A stretch of 42,220 nt of DNA from Alphaproteobacteria bacterium (GTDB taxonomy: Bacteria > Pseudomonadota > Alphaproteobacteria > Rhodospirillales > 2-02-FULL-58-16): contig JAJRSS010000291.1 of assembly GCA_024278615.1 (NCBI GenBank), positions 1 to 42,220 on the forward strand. Reading direction: 5' to 3'. A program made the translations under genes and the position numbers. This document shows, piece by piece, positions 1 through 9,855 of this stretch. The notes beneath the pieces are model-generated. The model was not told where the DNA came from and made no database searches. It was given only the letters and a program-made list of their open reading frames with translations. Each line of letters opens with the position of its first letter. Position 1 is the stretch's first letter.

Positions 1-2192
1 CTTTCCGGATAGATGCCCACGTCCCGGGGCAGGGCCAACTGATGCAGGGCGAACTGCAAATCGATGTCCGCCATGGGAACGGTCTTGGCAATCGAGGCCC
101 TTTTTGGCCGAACCTTGTTCTTGTCCTCGCCTGTTACTTCGCCCAGTTGGACGTAACGGCCATAGGGACCGGCGCGCAAGGTCACCATAAGGCCGGTGTC
201 CGGGTCGACGCCCAGTTCCACCGGACCGGAAGCAACGGCGATTTCCACCGGATCGGCGCTGTTATCCACCACCAGCGGGCGGGTATAGCGGCAATCGGGA
301 TAATCGGAACAACCGATGAAGGCGCCGAACTTGCCCACCTTCAGGCTCAGTTTACCACCGGCGCAGGAGGGGCAGGCCCGGGGATCGCGGCCGTTTCCTT
401 CGTCATGGAAGAAGTGGGGGCCCAGAAGTTCGTTCAGGGCGTCCAGGACCTCCCGCACACGCAACTCCTTGGTTTCGTCGATAGCGGCGCTGAACTGCTG
501 CCAGAAATCCCGGAGTACCTTTTTCCATTCCACCCGCCCGCCGGAGATGTCGTCCAGTTTTTCTTCCAGGTCGGCGGTGAAATCATATTCCACGTAACGG
601 CCGAAAAAGCTGGAAAGGAACGCGGTGACCAGCCTGCCCCGGTCTTCGGGGACGAAGCGGCGGTTTTCCAGCACGACATAATCGCGGTCCTGAAGCACGG
701 ACAGGATGGAGGCATAGGTGGAAGGCCGGCCGATGCCCAATTCCTCCATCCGTTTGACCAGGCTGGCTTCCGAATAGCGGGGCAGCGGCTGGGTGAAATG
801 CTGTTCCGGATCGACGCCGGTGCGCCTGACTTCAGTGCCCGGCTTGAGGTCGGGCAGGATGCGGTCCCGTTCGTCGCCGCGCCGTTCCCGGTCGATGTTG
901 TCGCCGCCTTCCCGGTAGAGGGTAAAAAACCCGTCGAAGGCGACCACCGAACCGGTGGCGCGCAGGACGGTGGCGCCATCGCCGGATCGGACATCCATGG
1001 CCACCCGGTCGAGGACCGCCGATTCCATCTGGCAGGCGACGGTCCGTTTCCAGATCAGCTCGTAAAGTTTACGTTCGTCCTCTCCCAGGTGCTTGGCCAC
1101 GTCTTCCGGGCGCCGGGCCGGATCCGTCGGCCGGATGGCTTCGTGGGCTTCCTGGGCGTTCTTGGCCTTGGTTTTGTAAACCCGGGGTTCAGCCGGCAGA
1201 TAGCGGGCGCCGTATTGGCTTTTGATCAGGTTGCGGCAGGCATCGACGGCTTCGCCGGCCAGGGTCACGCCGTCGGTCCGCATGTAGGTGATCAGGCCCA
1301 CGGTTTCCCCATTTATGGCCACGCCCTCATACAGTTTCTGGGCCACCTGCATGGTCCGCTTGGCGGCGAAATACAGCTTGCGGGCCGCTTCCTGTTGCAA
1401 AGTGGAAGTAATGAAGGGTGGCGCCGGGTGGCGCTTGGTCTTTTTCCTTTCCACCTCGGCGACGGTGAATTGGGCGGCCTCGATGGTCGCCACGGCGGCC
1501 TTGGCGGCGGTTTCGTCGGCGATGGAGAACTTGTCCAGCCGGTCGCCATTCAGGTGGGTCAGATTGGCGTGGAAGGATTCGCCGCCCTTTGCCGCCAGGG
1601 TGGCGCGTATGGTCCAATATTCCTGGGGGCGGAAAAGTTCGATCTCCGTTTCCCGTTCGCAGATGAGGCGAAGCGCCACCGACTGCACCCGCCCCGCCGA
1701 ACGGCTGCCCGGCAGTTTGCGCCACAGCACCGGCGACAGGTTGAAGCCGACCAGGTAGTCCAGCGCCCGGCGCGCCAGGTAGGCGTCCACCAGTTCGTGG
1801 TCTACCTCGCGGGGGTGGTTGAAGGCTTCCAGGATGGCGCTTTTGGTGATCTCGTTAAAGACCACCCGCTTGACCTCGACGCCGTTCAGCTTGTTCCCCT
1901 TTTTCAGAACCTCGCAAACGTGCCAGGCGATGGCTTCGCCTTCCCGGTCCGGGTCCGTCGCCAGATACAGGTGGTCGGCGTTCTTCACCGCCTTGGAGAT
2001 TTCCGACAGGTGTTTTTTGGCCCGGGAGTCCACCTCCCAGTCCATTTCGAAATCCTCGTCGGGACGGACGCTGCCGTTCTTGGAAGGCAGGTCGCGGATA
2101 TGGCCATAGCTGGCCAGTACCTTGTAATCCCGGCCCAGGTACTTGTTGATGGTTTTCGCCTTGGCCGGCGATTCGACAACAACGACTTTCAT
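1..2192 (-). CDS. topA: DNA topoisomerase I (partial, 3' end beyond left edge)
   Basis: Type IA topoisomerase, which relaxes negative supercoils by cutting one DNA strand through a 5'-phosphotyrosine link. About 730 residues are present and the C-terminus lies off the left edge; alphaproteobacterial TopA is usually about 850-900 residues. The start at 2192 gives the classic N-terminus MKVVVVESPAKAKTINKYLG (TOPRIM), followed by the acidic TDPDREGEAIAWH motif. The active-site tyrosine is in ITYMRTDG at about residue 303. A topoisomerase zinc finger (CPSC, then CSDYPDC) lies near residues 607-640, with further zinc-ribbon-like sequence after it. dprA lies 66 bp upstream on the same strand, as is common in alphaproteobacteria. 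The long plus-strand reading frame across this region is only a GC-driven shadow. Confidence 0.97.
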   Translation of the reverse strand, partial: MKVVVVESPAKAKTINKYLGRDYKVLASYGHIRDLPSKNGSVRPDEDFEMDWEVDSRAKKHLSEISKAVKNADHLYLATDPDREGEAIAWHVCEVLKKGNKLNGVEVKRVVFNEITKSAILEAFNHPREVDHELVDAYLARRALDYLVGFNLSPVLWRKLPGSRSAGRVQSVALRLICERETEIELFRPQEYWTIRATLAAKGGESFHANLTHLNGDRLDKFSIADETAAKAAVATIEAAQFTVAEVERKKTKRHPAPPFITSTLQQEAARKLYFAAKRTMQVAQKLYEGVAINGETVGLITYMRTDGVTLAGEAVDACRNLIKSQYGARYLPAEPRVYKTKAKNAQEAHEAIRPTDPARRPEDVAKHLGEDERKLYELIWKRTVACQMESAVLDRVAMDVRSGDGATVLRATGSVVAFDGFFTLYREGGDNIDRERRGDERDRILPDLKPGTEVRRTGVDPEQHFTQPLPRYSEASLVKRMEELGIGRPSTYASILSVLQDRDYVVLENRRFVPEDRGRLVTAFLSSFFGRYVEYDFTADLEEKLDDISGGRVEWKKVLRDFWQQFSAAIDETKELRVREVLDALNELLGPHFFHDEGNGRDPRACPSCAGGKLSLKVGKFGAFIGCSDYPDCRYTRPLVVDNSADPVEIAVASGPVELGVDPDTGLMVTLRAGPYGRYVQLGEVTGEDKNKVRPKRASIAKTVPMADIDLQFALHQLALPRDVGIYPE

Positions 2193-2258
2193 GAAATCCC
2201 GTTATTTACCCACTTAAGAAATTTGGCCCGCTCGTAAAGCATGGCCCATTTATGAAGA

Positions 2259-3386
2259 TTAACTCACCAGTGAAACCCGGTTGCCCGGATGGCGCTCCAA
2301 CCGGCCCGCCAATTCAAGTTCCAGCAGGACCATGGACACCGCAGCAGGGGACATTTGGCAGGCACGAATGATTTCGTCAACCGTAACCGGGGAAAAGTTA
2401 AGACTTTCCTCCACCACCGTCCGCCCGGTTTCGATCTCGGACGGGCTGGACGGCGTGGGGGTAACTCTTTGAAAATCAAACAAATTCGGCTCAGCCAGGG
2501 GCCGATCCCACAGACCGTCCAGAATTTGCATCACGTCCTCGGCCGATTGGACCAGGGCGGCGCCGTGGCGAATCAGGCCGTTGGTGCCCTGGGCGCGGGG
2601 GTCTTGCGGGGCACCGGGAACGGCGAAAACCTCCCTGCCCTGCTCCAGCGCCATGCGGGCGGTGATCAGGGTTCCCGAGCGCACGCTGGCTTCGACCACC
2701 ACCACGCCCCGGGAAATGCCCGAAATCAGGCGGTTTCGGCGGGGGAAATGGCGAGCCTGGGGCTGGGTTCCGGCGGCAACCTCGCTGATCAGGGCGCCCC
2801 GGGCCTTGATCTCTTGGTAAAGATCCGAGTTTTCCTTGGGATAAATCACGTCGACGCCGCCACCCAGCACCGCCACCGTTCCCGTCGCCAGGGCCCCTTC
2901 GTGGGCCTTGGCGTCAATGCCCCGGGCCATGCCGGAGACCACCATCAGCCCGGCGGAACCCAGGTCGGCGGCCACCTGGCGGGCGAAGCGCCGGCCGTTG
3001 ACCGAGGCGTTGCGGGCCCCGACCATGGCCACCGCCCGCTTGGCCAGCAGGTGGGCGTGCCCCAGCAGGCCGATCAGGGGCGGCGCATCTTCGATGTGGG
3101 CCAGCAGGGGCGGATAGTCGGGCTCGCCGCGGGCGATCAGGCGGGCGCCCAGGGCGTCGGCGGCCTCCATTTCCTTTTCCACGGCGGACCGGGAGCAGAC
3201 CCGGACGCCCCGGGACCGGCCGCCCAACCGGGCCAATTGGGGAAGGTCTTCGAGCGCGGCGGCGGCGGAACCGAAGCGTTCCAGCAGTTTGTAAAAGGTG
3301 ATCGGGCCGACATTTTCGCTGCGGATCAATTGCAGCCAGTCCAGCCTTTCAGCCTGCGAGAGTTGGCGGGTTGCGGGTTCGCTCAT
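2259..3386 (-). CDS. dprA: DNA-processing protein DprA
   Basis: DprA/Smf binds incoming single-stranded DNA during natural transformation and loads RecA; the gene is also widely kept in species not known to be competent. At 375 residues it has the full three-part layout. A helix-hairpin-helix/SAM-like N-terminus occupies about residues 10-70. An extended Rossmann fold follows, with GARNASVNGRRFA, VVSGMARGIDAKAHEGAL, AVLGGGVDVIYP, FPRRNRLISGIS and SGTLITA, the standard DprA signature string. A winged-helix C-terminus (about 315-375) includes VDEIIRACQMSPAAVSMVL. The ATG at 3386 is the natural start. It sits between plsY (54 bp upstream) and topA (66 bp downstream) on the same strand and is probably co-transcribed with them. 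Nothing looks damaged. Confidence 0.96.
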   Translation of the reverse strand: MSEPATRQLSQAERLDWLQLIRSENVGPITFYKLLERFGSAAAALEDLPQLARLGGRSRGVRVCSRSAVEKEMEAADALGARLIARGEPDYPPLLAHIEDAPPLIGLLGHAHLLAKRAVAMVGARNASVNGRRFARQVAADLGSAGLMVVSGMARGIDAKAHEGALATGTVAVLGGGVDVIYPKENSDLYQEIKARGALISEVAAGTQPQARHFPRRNRLISGISRGVVVVEASVRSGTLITARMALEQGREVFAVPGAPQDPRAQGTNGLIRHGAALVQSAEDVMQILDGLWDRPLAEPNLFDFQRVTPTPSSPSEIETGRTVVEESLNFSPVTVDEIIRACQMSPAAVSMVLLELELAGRLERHPGNRVSLVS

Positions 3387-3440
3387 GGCGGGGGACAGTG
3401 CGCGAAGGCGAAGCGCACCGTCAAGGGTGATGGCGGAAAC

Positions 3441-4064
3441 TTATTCCTTCTTGAAGCTGATCCTGGATTCCTCGCCGCGAACGATGCGGCCGATGTTGGC
3501 CCGGTGGCGGACAAAGGAAAGCGCCGCCAGGGCGGCAGCCAGCCATGCCTGGTGGGGGCCGTCCAGGTAAAAGGCGTAAACCGGCGCCGCCGCCAGGGAG
3601 ATGAGCGCCGCCAGCGACGACATGCGTAACAGGACCGCCGCCGCCAGCCAGGTCAGGCAGGCGCCCACCCCCACCGGCCACATGACGGCCAGCAACACGC
3701 CCAGGGTGGTGGCCACCCCCTTGCCGCCCTTGAAGCCCAGCCAGAGGGGGAAGTTGTGGCCCAGCACCGCCGCGCCGCCGGCGATCAGGCCCGGGTCTTC
3801 GCCCATCAACATGCCCACCGCCAAGGCCGCCACGCCGCCCTTGCCCGCATCCAAAAGCAGGGTCGCCGCCGCCAGGGGCTTGTTGCCGGTGCGCAGCACG
3901 TTGGTGGCGCCGATGTTGCCCGAGCCGATCCGGCGCACGTCGCCCAGCCCGGCCAGCCGCGTCAGCACCAACCCGAAAGGCACCGACCCCAACAGGTATC
4001 CCGCCGCCGCCGCCATCAGGTAAACGAGATACAGGCTCCCTGCGCCTTCCGCCGCGCCACCCAT
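3441..4064 (-). CDS. plsY: Glycerol-3-phosphate acyltransferase PlsY
   Basis: Inner-membrane acyltransferase that moves the acyl group from acyl-phosphate to glycerol-3-phosphate, the first step of phospholipid synthesis. The 207 residues match the family length. All three PlsY motifs are visible: SGNIGATN at residues 48-55, GGKGVATT at 113-120 (the glycerol-3-phosphate loop), and HRANI at 187-191 in the last cytoplasmic segment. Hydrophobic stretches near 12-37, 63-87, 92-110, 122-147 and 150-185 fit the multi-pass topology. The start codon lies only 3 bp after the pyrC stop codon, so it is almost certainly translated from the pyrB-pyrC message. Confidence 0.96.
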   Translation of the reverse strand: MGGAAEGAGSLYLVYLMAAAAGYLLGSVPFGLVLTRLAGLGDVRRIGSGNIGATNVLRTGNKPLAAATLLLDAGKGGVAALAVGMLMGEDPGLIAGGAAVLGHNFPLWLGFKGGKGVATTLGVLLAVMWPVGVGACLTWLAAAVLLRMSSLAALISLAAAPVYAFYLDGPHQAWLAAALAALSFVRHRANIGRIVRGEESRISFKKE

Positions 4065-4067
4065 GGG

Positions 4068-5417
4068 TCAGGTGCCCGCGCCGGCGGCTTGGCGCTCGAA
4101 AACCGTGCGGCCGTCGATCACCGTGCGCAGCACCCTGCCCTGCACCGGCCGGCCATCGAAAGGCGTGTTTTTGGACTTGCTGAGCAGGCGGTCGCCGTCC
4201 ACCTTCCACCCGCGGTCGGGATCGAACACCACCAGGTCCGCCGCCGCGCCCTTTTCCAGCCGCCCGGCGGGCAGGTCCAGCAACGCCGCCGGCTGGTGGG
4301 TAAGGCGTCCGATCACGTCCAGCAGGCTCATGTGGCCGTTGTGGTAGAGCTCCAGGGATACGCACAACAGGGTTTCCAGGCCAATGCCGCCGAAGGCGGC
4401 CTGGGCGAAGGGCAATCGTTTGGCGTCTTCGTCCTGGGGCGCGTGGTCCGAGGCGATGGCGTCGATGGCGCCGTCCCCGAGGCCGTCGACCACCGCCTGG
4501 CGGTCGCTTTCGGCACGCAACGGCGGCGACAACTTGGTGAAGGTGCGGTAATCGCCGACGGCGGTTTCGTTGAGGGCGAAATAGGGTGGCGCCGTATCAC
4601 AGGTGATGCTCAGCCCCCGGGCCTTGGCCTTGCGCACCGCTTCGATGGCGGCCGCCGTCGACAGGTGGGCGAAGTGAAGCCGGCCCCGGGTCATTTCGGC
4701 CAGGCGGATGTCCCGTTCGACGATGATGATTTCCGCTTCCCGGGGAATGCCGGTCAGCCCCAGGCGGGTCGCCGTCTCGCCTGAATTCATCGACCCCATC
4801 CCGGCCAGGCTGGGTTCTTCCGGATGCTGGATGATCAAAAGATTGAAGGTGCCGGCATAGCTCAACGCCTTGCTCATCACCCGGGCATTGGCGACCGCCC
4901 GGTCGCCATCGGTGAAGGCGACGGCGCCGGATTCCGCCAGCATGCCCAATTCGGCCATTTCCTCGCCCTTCAGCCCCTTGGTCACGGCGCCGTAGGGATG
5001 AACCTTGGTCAGACCCACCTTGCGCGCCCGGCGGGCGATGAATTCCACCACCGACATGTCGTCCAGAACCGGATCGGTGTTGGGCAGGCAAACCATGGTG
5101 GAAATGCCCCCCGCCGTGGCCGAGCGGCCGGCCGAGGCCAGCGTTTCCTTGTGCTCCTCGCCCGGTTCGCGAAGCTGTGCCCGCATGTCCACCAGCCCCG
5201 GCGCCAGGCAATGGCCGCCGCAGTCCACCACCTGAACCCCGTCGGGCGCACCGTCGCTGAACAGGCCGGCGCCCACATCGGAAATGATCTCGCCGTCGGT
5301 GAGCAGGCCGCCCCGGGCGTCCACTTGAACGTCCAGGCCGCTTGCCGGGTCAAGCAGCCGGGCATTGACGTAAGCCACGCTGGCTGGCGGTGCCCCCGGT
5401 TTTCCCGCGCCCCCCAT
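4068..5417 (-). CDS. pyrC: Dihydroorotase-like protein PyrC, probably catalytically inactive
   Basis: Class I dihydroorotase fold (amidohydrolase superfamily), next to pyrB in the pyrimidine pathway. The metal-binding HxH of active enzymes (DxHxHxREPG) is replaced by DMRAQLREPG at about residue 77, and the later His-rich segment reads CDTAPPYFALNE instead of carrying HH. Only the SDHAP motif and the general fold remain. Such PyrC-prime or PyrX proteins are known to support aspartate carbamoyltransferase assembly without catalysis, and that role is inferred here. The start at 5417 is preferred over the upstream ATG at 5438: its ATG overlaps the pyrB stop as TGATG, and a GGAGGG ribosome-binding sequence lies about 9 bases ahead. 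The longer form would be 456 residues; this one is 449. Confidence 0.9.
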   Translation of the reverse strand: MGGAGKPGAPPASVAYVNARLLDPASGLDVQVDARGGLLTDGEIISDVGAGLFSDGAPDGVQVVDCGGHCLAPGLVDMRAQLREPGEEHKETLASAGRSATAGGISTMVCLPNTDPVLDDMSVVEFIARRARKVGLTKVHPYGAVTKGLKGEEMAELGMLAESGAVAFTDGDRAVANARVMSKALSYAGTFNLLIIQHPEEPSLAGMGSMNSGETATRLGLTGIPREAEIIIVERDIRLAEMTRGRLHFAHLSTAAAIEAVRKAKARGLSITCDTAPPYFALNETAVGDYRTFTKLSPPLRAESDRQAVVDGLGDGAIDAIASDHAPQDEDAKRLPFAQAAFGGIGLETLLCVSLELYHNGHMSLLDVIGRLTHQPAALLDLPAGRLEKGAAADLVVFDPDRGWKVDGDRLLSKSKNTPFDGRPVQGRVLRTVIDGRTVFERQAAGAGT

Positions 5418-6385
5418 CAGTCCGCTCCCTCCACCCATGCCGGCAGGTTGAGGGCCAGCACCTCCAGGCAGGCCATGCGCACGGCGACACCCATTTCCAC
5501 CTGTTCGCGGATGGCGCTGCGGCCGATGTCGTCGGCCACTTCCGAATCGATTTCGACGCCCCGGTTCATGGGGCCGGGATGCATGATCAGGGCGTCGGGC
5601 TTGGCGCTGGCCAGTTTTTCGTAATCCAGCCCGAAGAAATGGAAGTATTCGCGGATGGACGGGAAATAGTTGGTATGCATGCGCTCGCTCTGCAGGCGCA
5701 GCATCATCACGATGTCGCAGTCTTTCAGTCCTTCCTTCATGTCGTTGAACACTTCCACGCCCATGCGTTCGACCGCCGGCGGAATCAGGGTGCGGGGCGC
5801 GATCAGGCGAATGCGGGCGCCCATGGTGTTGAGCAAATAGATGTTGGACCGCGCCACCCGCGAATGCAGCACGTCGCCGCAGATGGCCACCCGCAACCCG
5901 GCCAGCCGGCCCTTGCGGCGGCGGATGGTCAGGGCGTCCAACAGCGCCTGGGTGGGGTGTTCGTGGCTGCCGTCGCCGCCGTTGATGACGGCGCAGTTGA
6001 CCTTTTCCGACAGCAGCTTGACGCCGCCGGAATCGGGATGGCGCACCACCAGCACGTCCGGGTGCATGGCGTTCAGGGTCATGGCCGTGTCGATGAGGGT
6101 CTCGCCCTTCTTGATCGAACTGGTGGACACGGACATATTGATTACGTCGCCGCCCAAGCGCTTTCCGGCCAGTTCAAAAGAGGTGCGGGTACGGGTGGAG
6201 GATTCGAAAAACAGGTTGATGATGGTCCGCCCCACCAACACCGCCTTTTTCTTGTCGGCGAGGCGGTTCTGGGCCACGTAGGTTTCGGCGCGGTCCAGAA
6301 GCAGGGTGATTTCGTCGGGAGAAAGGCCTTCGATGCCAAGCAGGTGGCGGTGGGCAAAAGTCAGCTCGGGGGCAAGACCGGTCAT
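5417..6385 (-). CDS. pyrB: Aspartate carbamoyltransferase catalytic subunit
   Basis: Joins carbamoyl phosphate and aspartate, the committed step of pyrimidine synthesis in the cytoplasm. The 322 residues match the family. The carbamoyl-phosphate loop SSTRTRTSF is at residues 62-70. The lid segment [14 protein letters not shown] spans 87-100 and carries the catalytic Ser and Lys. HPTQALLD is at 143-150, [10 protein letters not shown] near 171-180, and the aspartate-binding [11 protein letters not shown] at 269-279. The stop codon overlaps the start of the dihydroorotase-like partner by one base, so the two subunits are translationally coupled. No PyrI regulatory subunit is present, consistent with the PyrB-PyrC type of complex. 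Confidence 0.97.
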   Translation of the reverse strand: MTGLAPELTFAHRHLLGIEGLSPDEITLLLDRAETYVAQNRLADKKKAVLVGRTIINLFFESSTRTRTSFELAGKRLGGDVINMSVSTSSIKKGETLIDTAMTLNAMHPDVLVVRHPDSGGVKLLSEKVNCAVINGGDGSHEHPTQALLDALTIRRRKGRLAGLRVAICGDVLHSRVARSNIYLLNTMGARIRLIAPRTLIPPAVERMGVEVFNDMKEGLKDCDIVMMLRLQSERMHTNYFPSIREYFHFFGLDYEKLASAKPDALIMHPGPMNRGVEIDSEVADDIGRSAIREQVEMGVAVRMACLEVLALNLPAWVEGAD

Positions 6386-6443
6386 TAAAAAGGCACTATA
6401 CGGCCGCCCCCCTGAATGAGCAAGACGGGAAGCCGTCGCGGAA

Positions 6444-6863
6444 TCATCCCCCGGCGCCGTTCATGGCGTCCAGCGCGCCTTGCAGGATGTAGGCGGCGGC
6501 CATCTTGTCGACCACTTCCGCCCGGCGCTTGCGGCTCATGTCGGCGTCTTTGACCAGCACGCGCTCCACCGCCGCCGTGGACAGGCGTTCGTCCCAAAAG
6601 GCGATGGGCAATTCCATGTGCTCCAGCAGGTTTCGGGCGAACTGGCGTACCGACTGGCAGCGGGGACCTTCGCTGCCGTCCATGCTGACCGGCAGGCCGA
6701 TGACCAGCCCGCCCACGTCTTGTTCCGCCATGACGGATTTCAGGGCTTCAACATCGTCCTTGAACTTCTTCCGCCGGTGGGTGCGATAGGGGGTCGCCAC
6801 CATGCGGCCGACATCGGACAGGGCCAGACCGATGGTTTTCGACCCCATATCCAGCCCCAGCAA
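6444..6863 (-). CDS. ruvX: Putative Holliday junction resolvase RuvX/YqgF
   Basis: RNase H-like nuclease family, with proposed roles in 16S rRNA 5'-end processing and possibly Holliday-junction resolution. At 139 residues it is slightly short because the start is tight. An in-frame TAA lies 5 codons upstream, so translation must begin at the TTG at 6863 or later, which gives [17 protein letters not shown]. The conserved acidic residue in [32 protein letters not shown] and the C-terminal [12 protein letters not shown] are all present. An AGGG-type ribosome-binding sequence lies just ahead of the TTG. The gene lies 58 bp upstream of pyrB on the same strand and is divergent from the exported SH3 protein gene. 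Confidence 0.92.
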   Translation of the reverse strand: MLGLDMGSKTIGLALSDVGRMVATPYRTHRRKKFKDDVEALKSVMAEQDVGGLVIGLPVSMDGSEGPRCQSVRQFARNLLEHMELPIAFWDERLSTAAVERVLVKDADMSRKRRAEVVDKMAAAYILQGALDAMNGAGG

Positions 6864-7055
6864 CCGGCTTTCCCTTTAAAGCCGCGACTTCAGTTCCTGG
6901 AGGGTGCCTACTGCCATGACCGGCGGCACCTTAATGCCCTCCAAGGCGCGGGTCCAGAGGGCGCGGGTCCGGCCGGGGACGGCCCGAAATCCCGGTGGCA
7001 AGACCCTCCCCCGGCGACTATCCTTAACCTGGCCCGGAATCGTGAGCGGGAAACA

Positions 7056-7961
7056 ATGGTTCGAACGGCAATTGAAACCTTGGAGACGGCGGCGACTCTC
7101 CATCCACCGGCGGGCCGGTGGGCCAAGCGGGGCATTGTTGGCGCCGCCTGGAGAAGTTGCGGACTATTGCTGGGCACCGGCCTTTTCCTTGCCGTTCCGG
7201 TTTTTGCCCCGCTTACCTTTGTTTCATCAGTTCTCGTTTCTTCGGCTTGGGCCCAGGAAACCTTCATGGGCGTGGAAATCAATCCCCGCCCCGGCCCTTA
7301 CCTGGTGATGAAGGATGTCAACGTCCGCGCCAAGCCGAAGACAACCTCCAAACGGGTAGGCAAGCTGAAGAAGGGTGACCGGGTCCAAGGCGTCGGCCAG
7401 GCGGTCAAGGGCACCTGGATCGGCGTGCAACGGGACGGCACGGACCTGGGCTTTGTCTATTCGCCCATTCTCATGCCCCTCATCGACGGGGTGCTGAAAC
7501 AGAACCTGACCGGCATGGCGCTGACCGGCGATGGCACGTCCTGCCGCTATACGGTAACTTTCGAAGGCATGGGCGAGGTGCAGGGCGCGCTGTTCCAAAC
7601 CGCCGATTACGAGATCGAATTTCAATGCCTGTACAACGGCCGTTACTACAGTTTCACCGCCCCCATGTTCATCACCGAAGCGCCCTATCAGTTGTCGGCC
7701 CAGAACCCGGTCTATCAGATCAGCATTGACATCCTGGAAGTGGAGGAAGGCTATGACGAGGTCTTTTCCACCGCGTTCCTGTACCGCCTGCTCAAGGATC
7801 GGGTGGTCTATGACGGCGCCTCCCTAAAAGGGTACGCCCGCACCCTCGAGGTCAAGGAAAAACCGGCGGCATCCGTCGCCGAAGCCCTCGCCGGCGCCGT
7901 CGAGATGGCGGTGGCGGCGTGGAACGAAAAGGTGTGGGAGGCCCTGGCCAAGGGCGATTAG
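7056..7961 (+). CDS. Exported SH3-domain protein of unknown function
   Basis: A 301-residue protein. The ATG at 7056 follows a purine-rich GCGGGAAAC and gives a long N-region, a hydrophobic core (about 36-60) and a signal-peptidase site near AWA-QE (residues 65-69). The mature protein begins with a bacterial SH3 domain (about 82-137; VNVRAKPKTTSKRVGKLKKG, then WIGVQRDG, then LGFVYS), a fold often used to bind peptidoglycan or cell-surface peptides. The remaining 160 residues are predicted mixed alpha/beta with two cysteines (in SCRYTV and FQCLYNG) that could form a disulfide in the periplasm. The reading frame stays open upstream to 6480, but that part is antisense to ruvX and lacks protein character. 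The specific role is unknown. Confidence 0.85.
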   Translation: MVRTAIETLETAATLHPPAGRWAKRGIVGAAWRSCGLLLGTGLFLAVPVFAPLTFVSSVLVSSAWAQETFMGVEINPRPGPYLVMKDVNVRAKPKTTSKRVGKLKKGDRVQGVGQAVKGTWIGVQRDGTDLGFVYSPILMPLIDGVLKQNLTGMALTGDGTSCRYTVTFEGMGEVQGALFQTADYEIEFQCLYNGRYYSFTAPMFITEAPYQLSAQNPVYQISIDILEVEEGYDEVFSTAFLYRLLKDRVVYDGASLKGYARTLEVKEKPAASVAEALAGAVEMAVAAWNEKVWEALAKGD

Positions 7962-8095
7962 GCCAGGTTAGGCCAGGGCGGATCAGGCGCCTGCCTTCCG
8001 GACGGGTTGGCGGTCCCCGGCTTGCGCGTCACCGGGGCCGGTGATAGGTTCCGCGCCTGTTCAACCGGCCAGAACCGGCCCCCGGATTTAATGAC

Positions 8096-8383
8096 ATGTC
8101 CCTGGATACAGAAACCGTCCGCGCCATCGCCCGCCTGGCCCGCATCCGGGTCCCCGGCGACGCCCAGGACGAACTGGCGAACGAGCTTTCCAACATCCTG
8201 GGTTGGGTGGAACAGTTGGCGGAAGTGGATACGGACGGGGTTGCGCCGATGACTTCCGTCGCCGACATGACCTGGCCCCGCCGCGATGATACGGTCACCG
8301 ACGGCGACTGCCGGGCAAAGGTTCTGGCCAACGCGCCGGAACGGCACGACGGCTTTTACACCGTGCCCAAGGTGGTCGAATGA
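8096..8383 (+). CDS. gatC: Asp/Glu-tRNA amidotransferase subunit C
   Basis: The small GatC subunit wraps around GatA and GatB in the enzyme that converts Glu-tRNA(Gln) and Asp-tRNA(Asn) to the amide forms. The 95 residues match the family. The sequence starts with [17 protein letters not shown] and has the central helix [26 protein letters not shown]. It ends with the extended GatA-binding tail, in which [20 protein letters not shown] closely matches the family ending. The last codons overlap the gatA start as ATGA, the first of two such overlaps in this operon. Confidence 0.97.
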   Translation: MSLDTETVRAIARLARIRVPGDAQDELANELSNILGWVEQLAEVDTDGVAPMTSVADMTWPRRDDTVTDGDCRAKVLANAPERHDGFYTVPKVVE

Positions 8384-9855
8384 CCATGCTCACCGGCCTT
8401 ACCATCGCCCAGGCCCGGGACGGGCTGGACAAGGGCGATTTTTCCGCCGAGGAACTGGCCGGCGCCCATATCGAGGCGGTGGAAAGGGTTCGCCACCTCA
8501 ACGCCTTCATCACCGAAACCCCGGAACTGGCGCTGGACGCCGCCCGGGCTTCGGACGCCCGCCGGGCGGCGGGCGGAGCGCTGGGCGCCATGGATGGTAT
8601 CCCCATCGCCATCAAGGATTTGTTTTGCACGGAAGGCGTATTGACCACCGCCGGATCGCACATCCTGGACGGCTTTGTCCCCCCTTATGAGTCGACGGTC
8701 ACCGCCAACCTGAAGGCCGGGGGGGCGGTGATGCTGGGCAAGACCAACCTGGATGAATTCGCCATGGGCTCGTCCAACATGACCAGTTACTACGGCCCGG
8801 TCATCAACCCGTGGAAAGCCGCCGACGGCAAGCACCGGGTCCCCGGCGGTTCGTCGGGGGGCTCGGCGGCGGCCGTCGCGGCGCGGGCGGCGCTGGGCGC
8901 CATCGGCACCGATACGGGCGGATCCATCCGCCAGCCCGGCGCCTTTACCGGCACCGTCGGCATGAAACCCACCTATGGCCGCTGTTCCCGCTGGGGGGTG
9001 GTCGCCTTTGCTTCCAGCCTGGACCAGCCCGGCCCCATGACCCGCACGGTCAGGGACGCCGCCATCATGCTCCAGGCCATGGCCGGCTTTGATGCCAAGG
9101 ATTCCACTTCGGCGCCCCGGGACCTGCCCGATTTCGAAGGCGCGCTGGCAAGCGGCGTCAAGGGCATGCGCATCGGCATCCCCAATGAATACCGCATGGA
9201 CGGCACGCCCAAGGAGGTCGAGAACCTTTGGCGCAAGGGCATCCAGTGGTTCAAGGATATGGGCGCCGAAACCGTTGACGTGTCCCTGCCCCACACCAAA
9301 TACGCCTTGCCCACATATTATATCGTCGCCCCGGCGGAGGCGTCGTCCAACCTGGCCCGGTACGACGGCGTGCGCTATGGCCTGCGCGTTCCTGGCGACA
9401 GCCTGGACGACCAGTACGAGTTGACCCGGGCCGAAGGTTTCGGCGACGAGGTGCGCCGCCGGGTAATGATCGGCACCTATGTTCTGTCCGCCGGCTACTA
9501 TGACGCCTATTACCTGAAGGCGCAGAAGGTGCGTACCCTGATCGCCCAGGATTTCCGCAACGCTTTCGAAGACGTTGACGTTTTGCTGACGCCGACGACG
9601 CCGTCCGCCGCCTTCGTCATCGGCGAGAAGATGGACGACCCCATCGCCATGTACCTGAACGACATCTTCACCGTGCCCGCGTCCATGGCCGGCCTGCCCG
9701 CCATATCGGTGCCCGCCGGACTGTCGCGCGATGGCCTGCCCCTGGGCCTGCACCTGATCGCCCCGGCTTTCGACGAGATAACCCTGTTCCGCGCCGCGGC
9801 GGCCCTGGAAGAAGCGGCGGACTTCACCGCCCGGCCCGGAGAAACCGGCGAATGA
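8380..9855 (+). CDS. gatA: Asp/Glu-tRNA amidotransferase subunit A
   Basis: Amidase subunit that hydrolyses glutamine and sends ammonia through a tunnel to GatB. 491 residues, normal length. The amidase-signature Ser-cisSer-Lys triad is visible: Lys79 (in IAIKDLFCT), Ser158 (in VPGGSSGGS) and Ser182 (in [11 protein letters not shown]), with the expected 24-residue spacing between the serines. [11 protein letters not shown] and the glutamine-binding segment [22 protein letters not shown] are intact. The start overlaps gatC by 4 bases and the stop overlaps gatB by 4 bases, so the three subunits are translationally coupled. Confidence 0.97.
   Translation: MTMLTGLTIAQARDGLDKGDFSAEELAGAHIEAVERVRHLNAFITETPELALDAARASDARRAAGGALGAMDGIPIAIKDLFCTEGVLTTAGSHILDGFVPPYESTVTANLKAGGAVMLGKTNLDEFAMGSSNMTSYYGPVINPWKAADGKHRVPGGSSGGSAAAVAARAALGAIGTDTGGSIRQPGAFTGTVGMKPTYGRCSRWGVVAFASSLDQPGPMTRTVRDAAIMLQAMAGFDAKDSTSAPRDLPDFEGALASGVKGMRIGIPNEYRMDGTPKEVENLWRKGIQWFKDMGAETVDVSLPHTKYALPTYYIVAPAEASSNLARYDGVRYGLRVPGDSLDDQYELTRAEGFGDEVRRRVMIGTYVLSAGYYDAYYLKAQKVRTLIAQDFRNAFEDVDVLLTPTTPSAAFVIGEKMDDPIAMYLNDIFTVPASMAGLPAISVPAGLSRDGLPLGLHLIAPAFDEITLFRAAAALEEAADFTARPGETGE

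Noticed and set aside
42-2237. 731-codon plus-strand open frame
   Set aside because: It is antisense to topA, has no recognisable motifs and is rich in Gly/Ala/Val/Gln/His as expected from GC-rich shadow reading.
2289-3629. 446-codon plus-strand open frame
   Set aside because: Shadow of dprA and plsY; no domain or leader.
8356-9753. 465-codon minus-strand open frame
   Set aside because: Antisense to gatA, whose triad and overlaps are clear.
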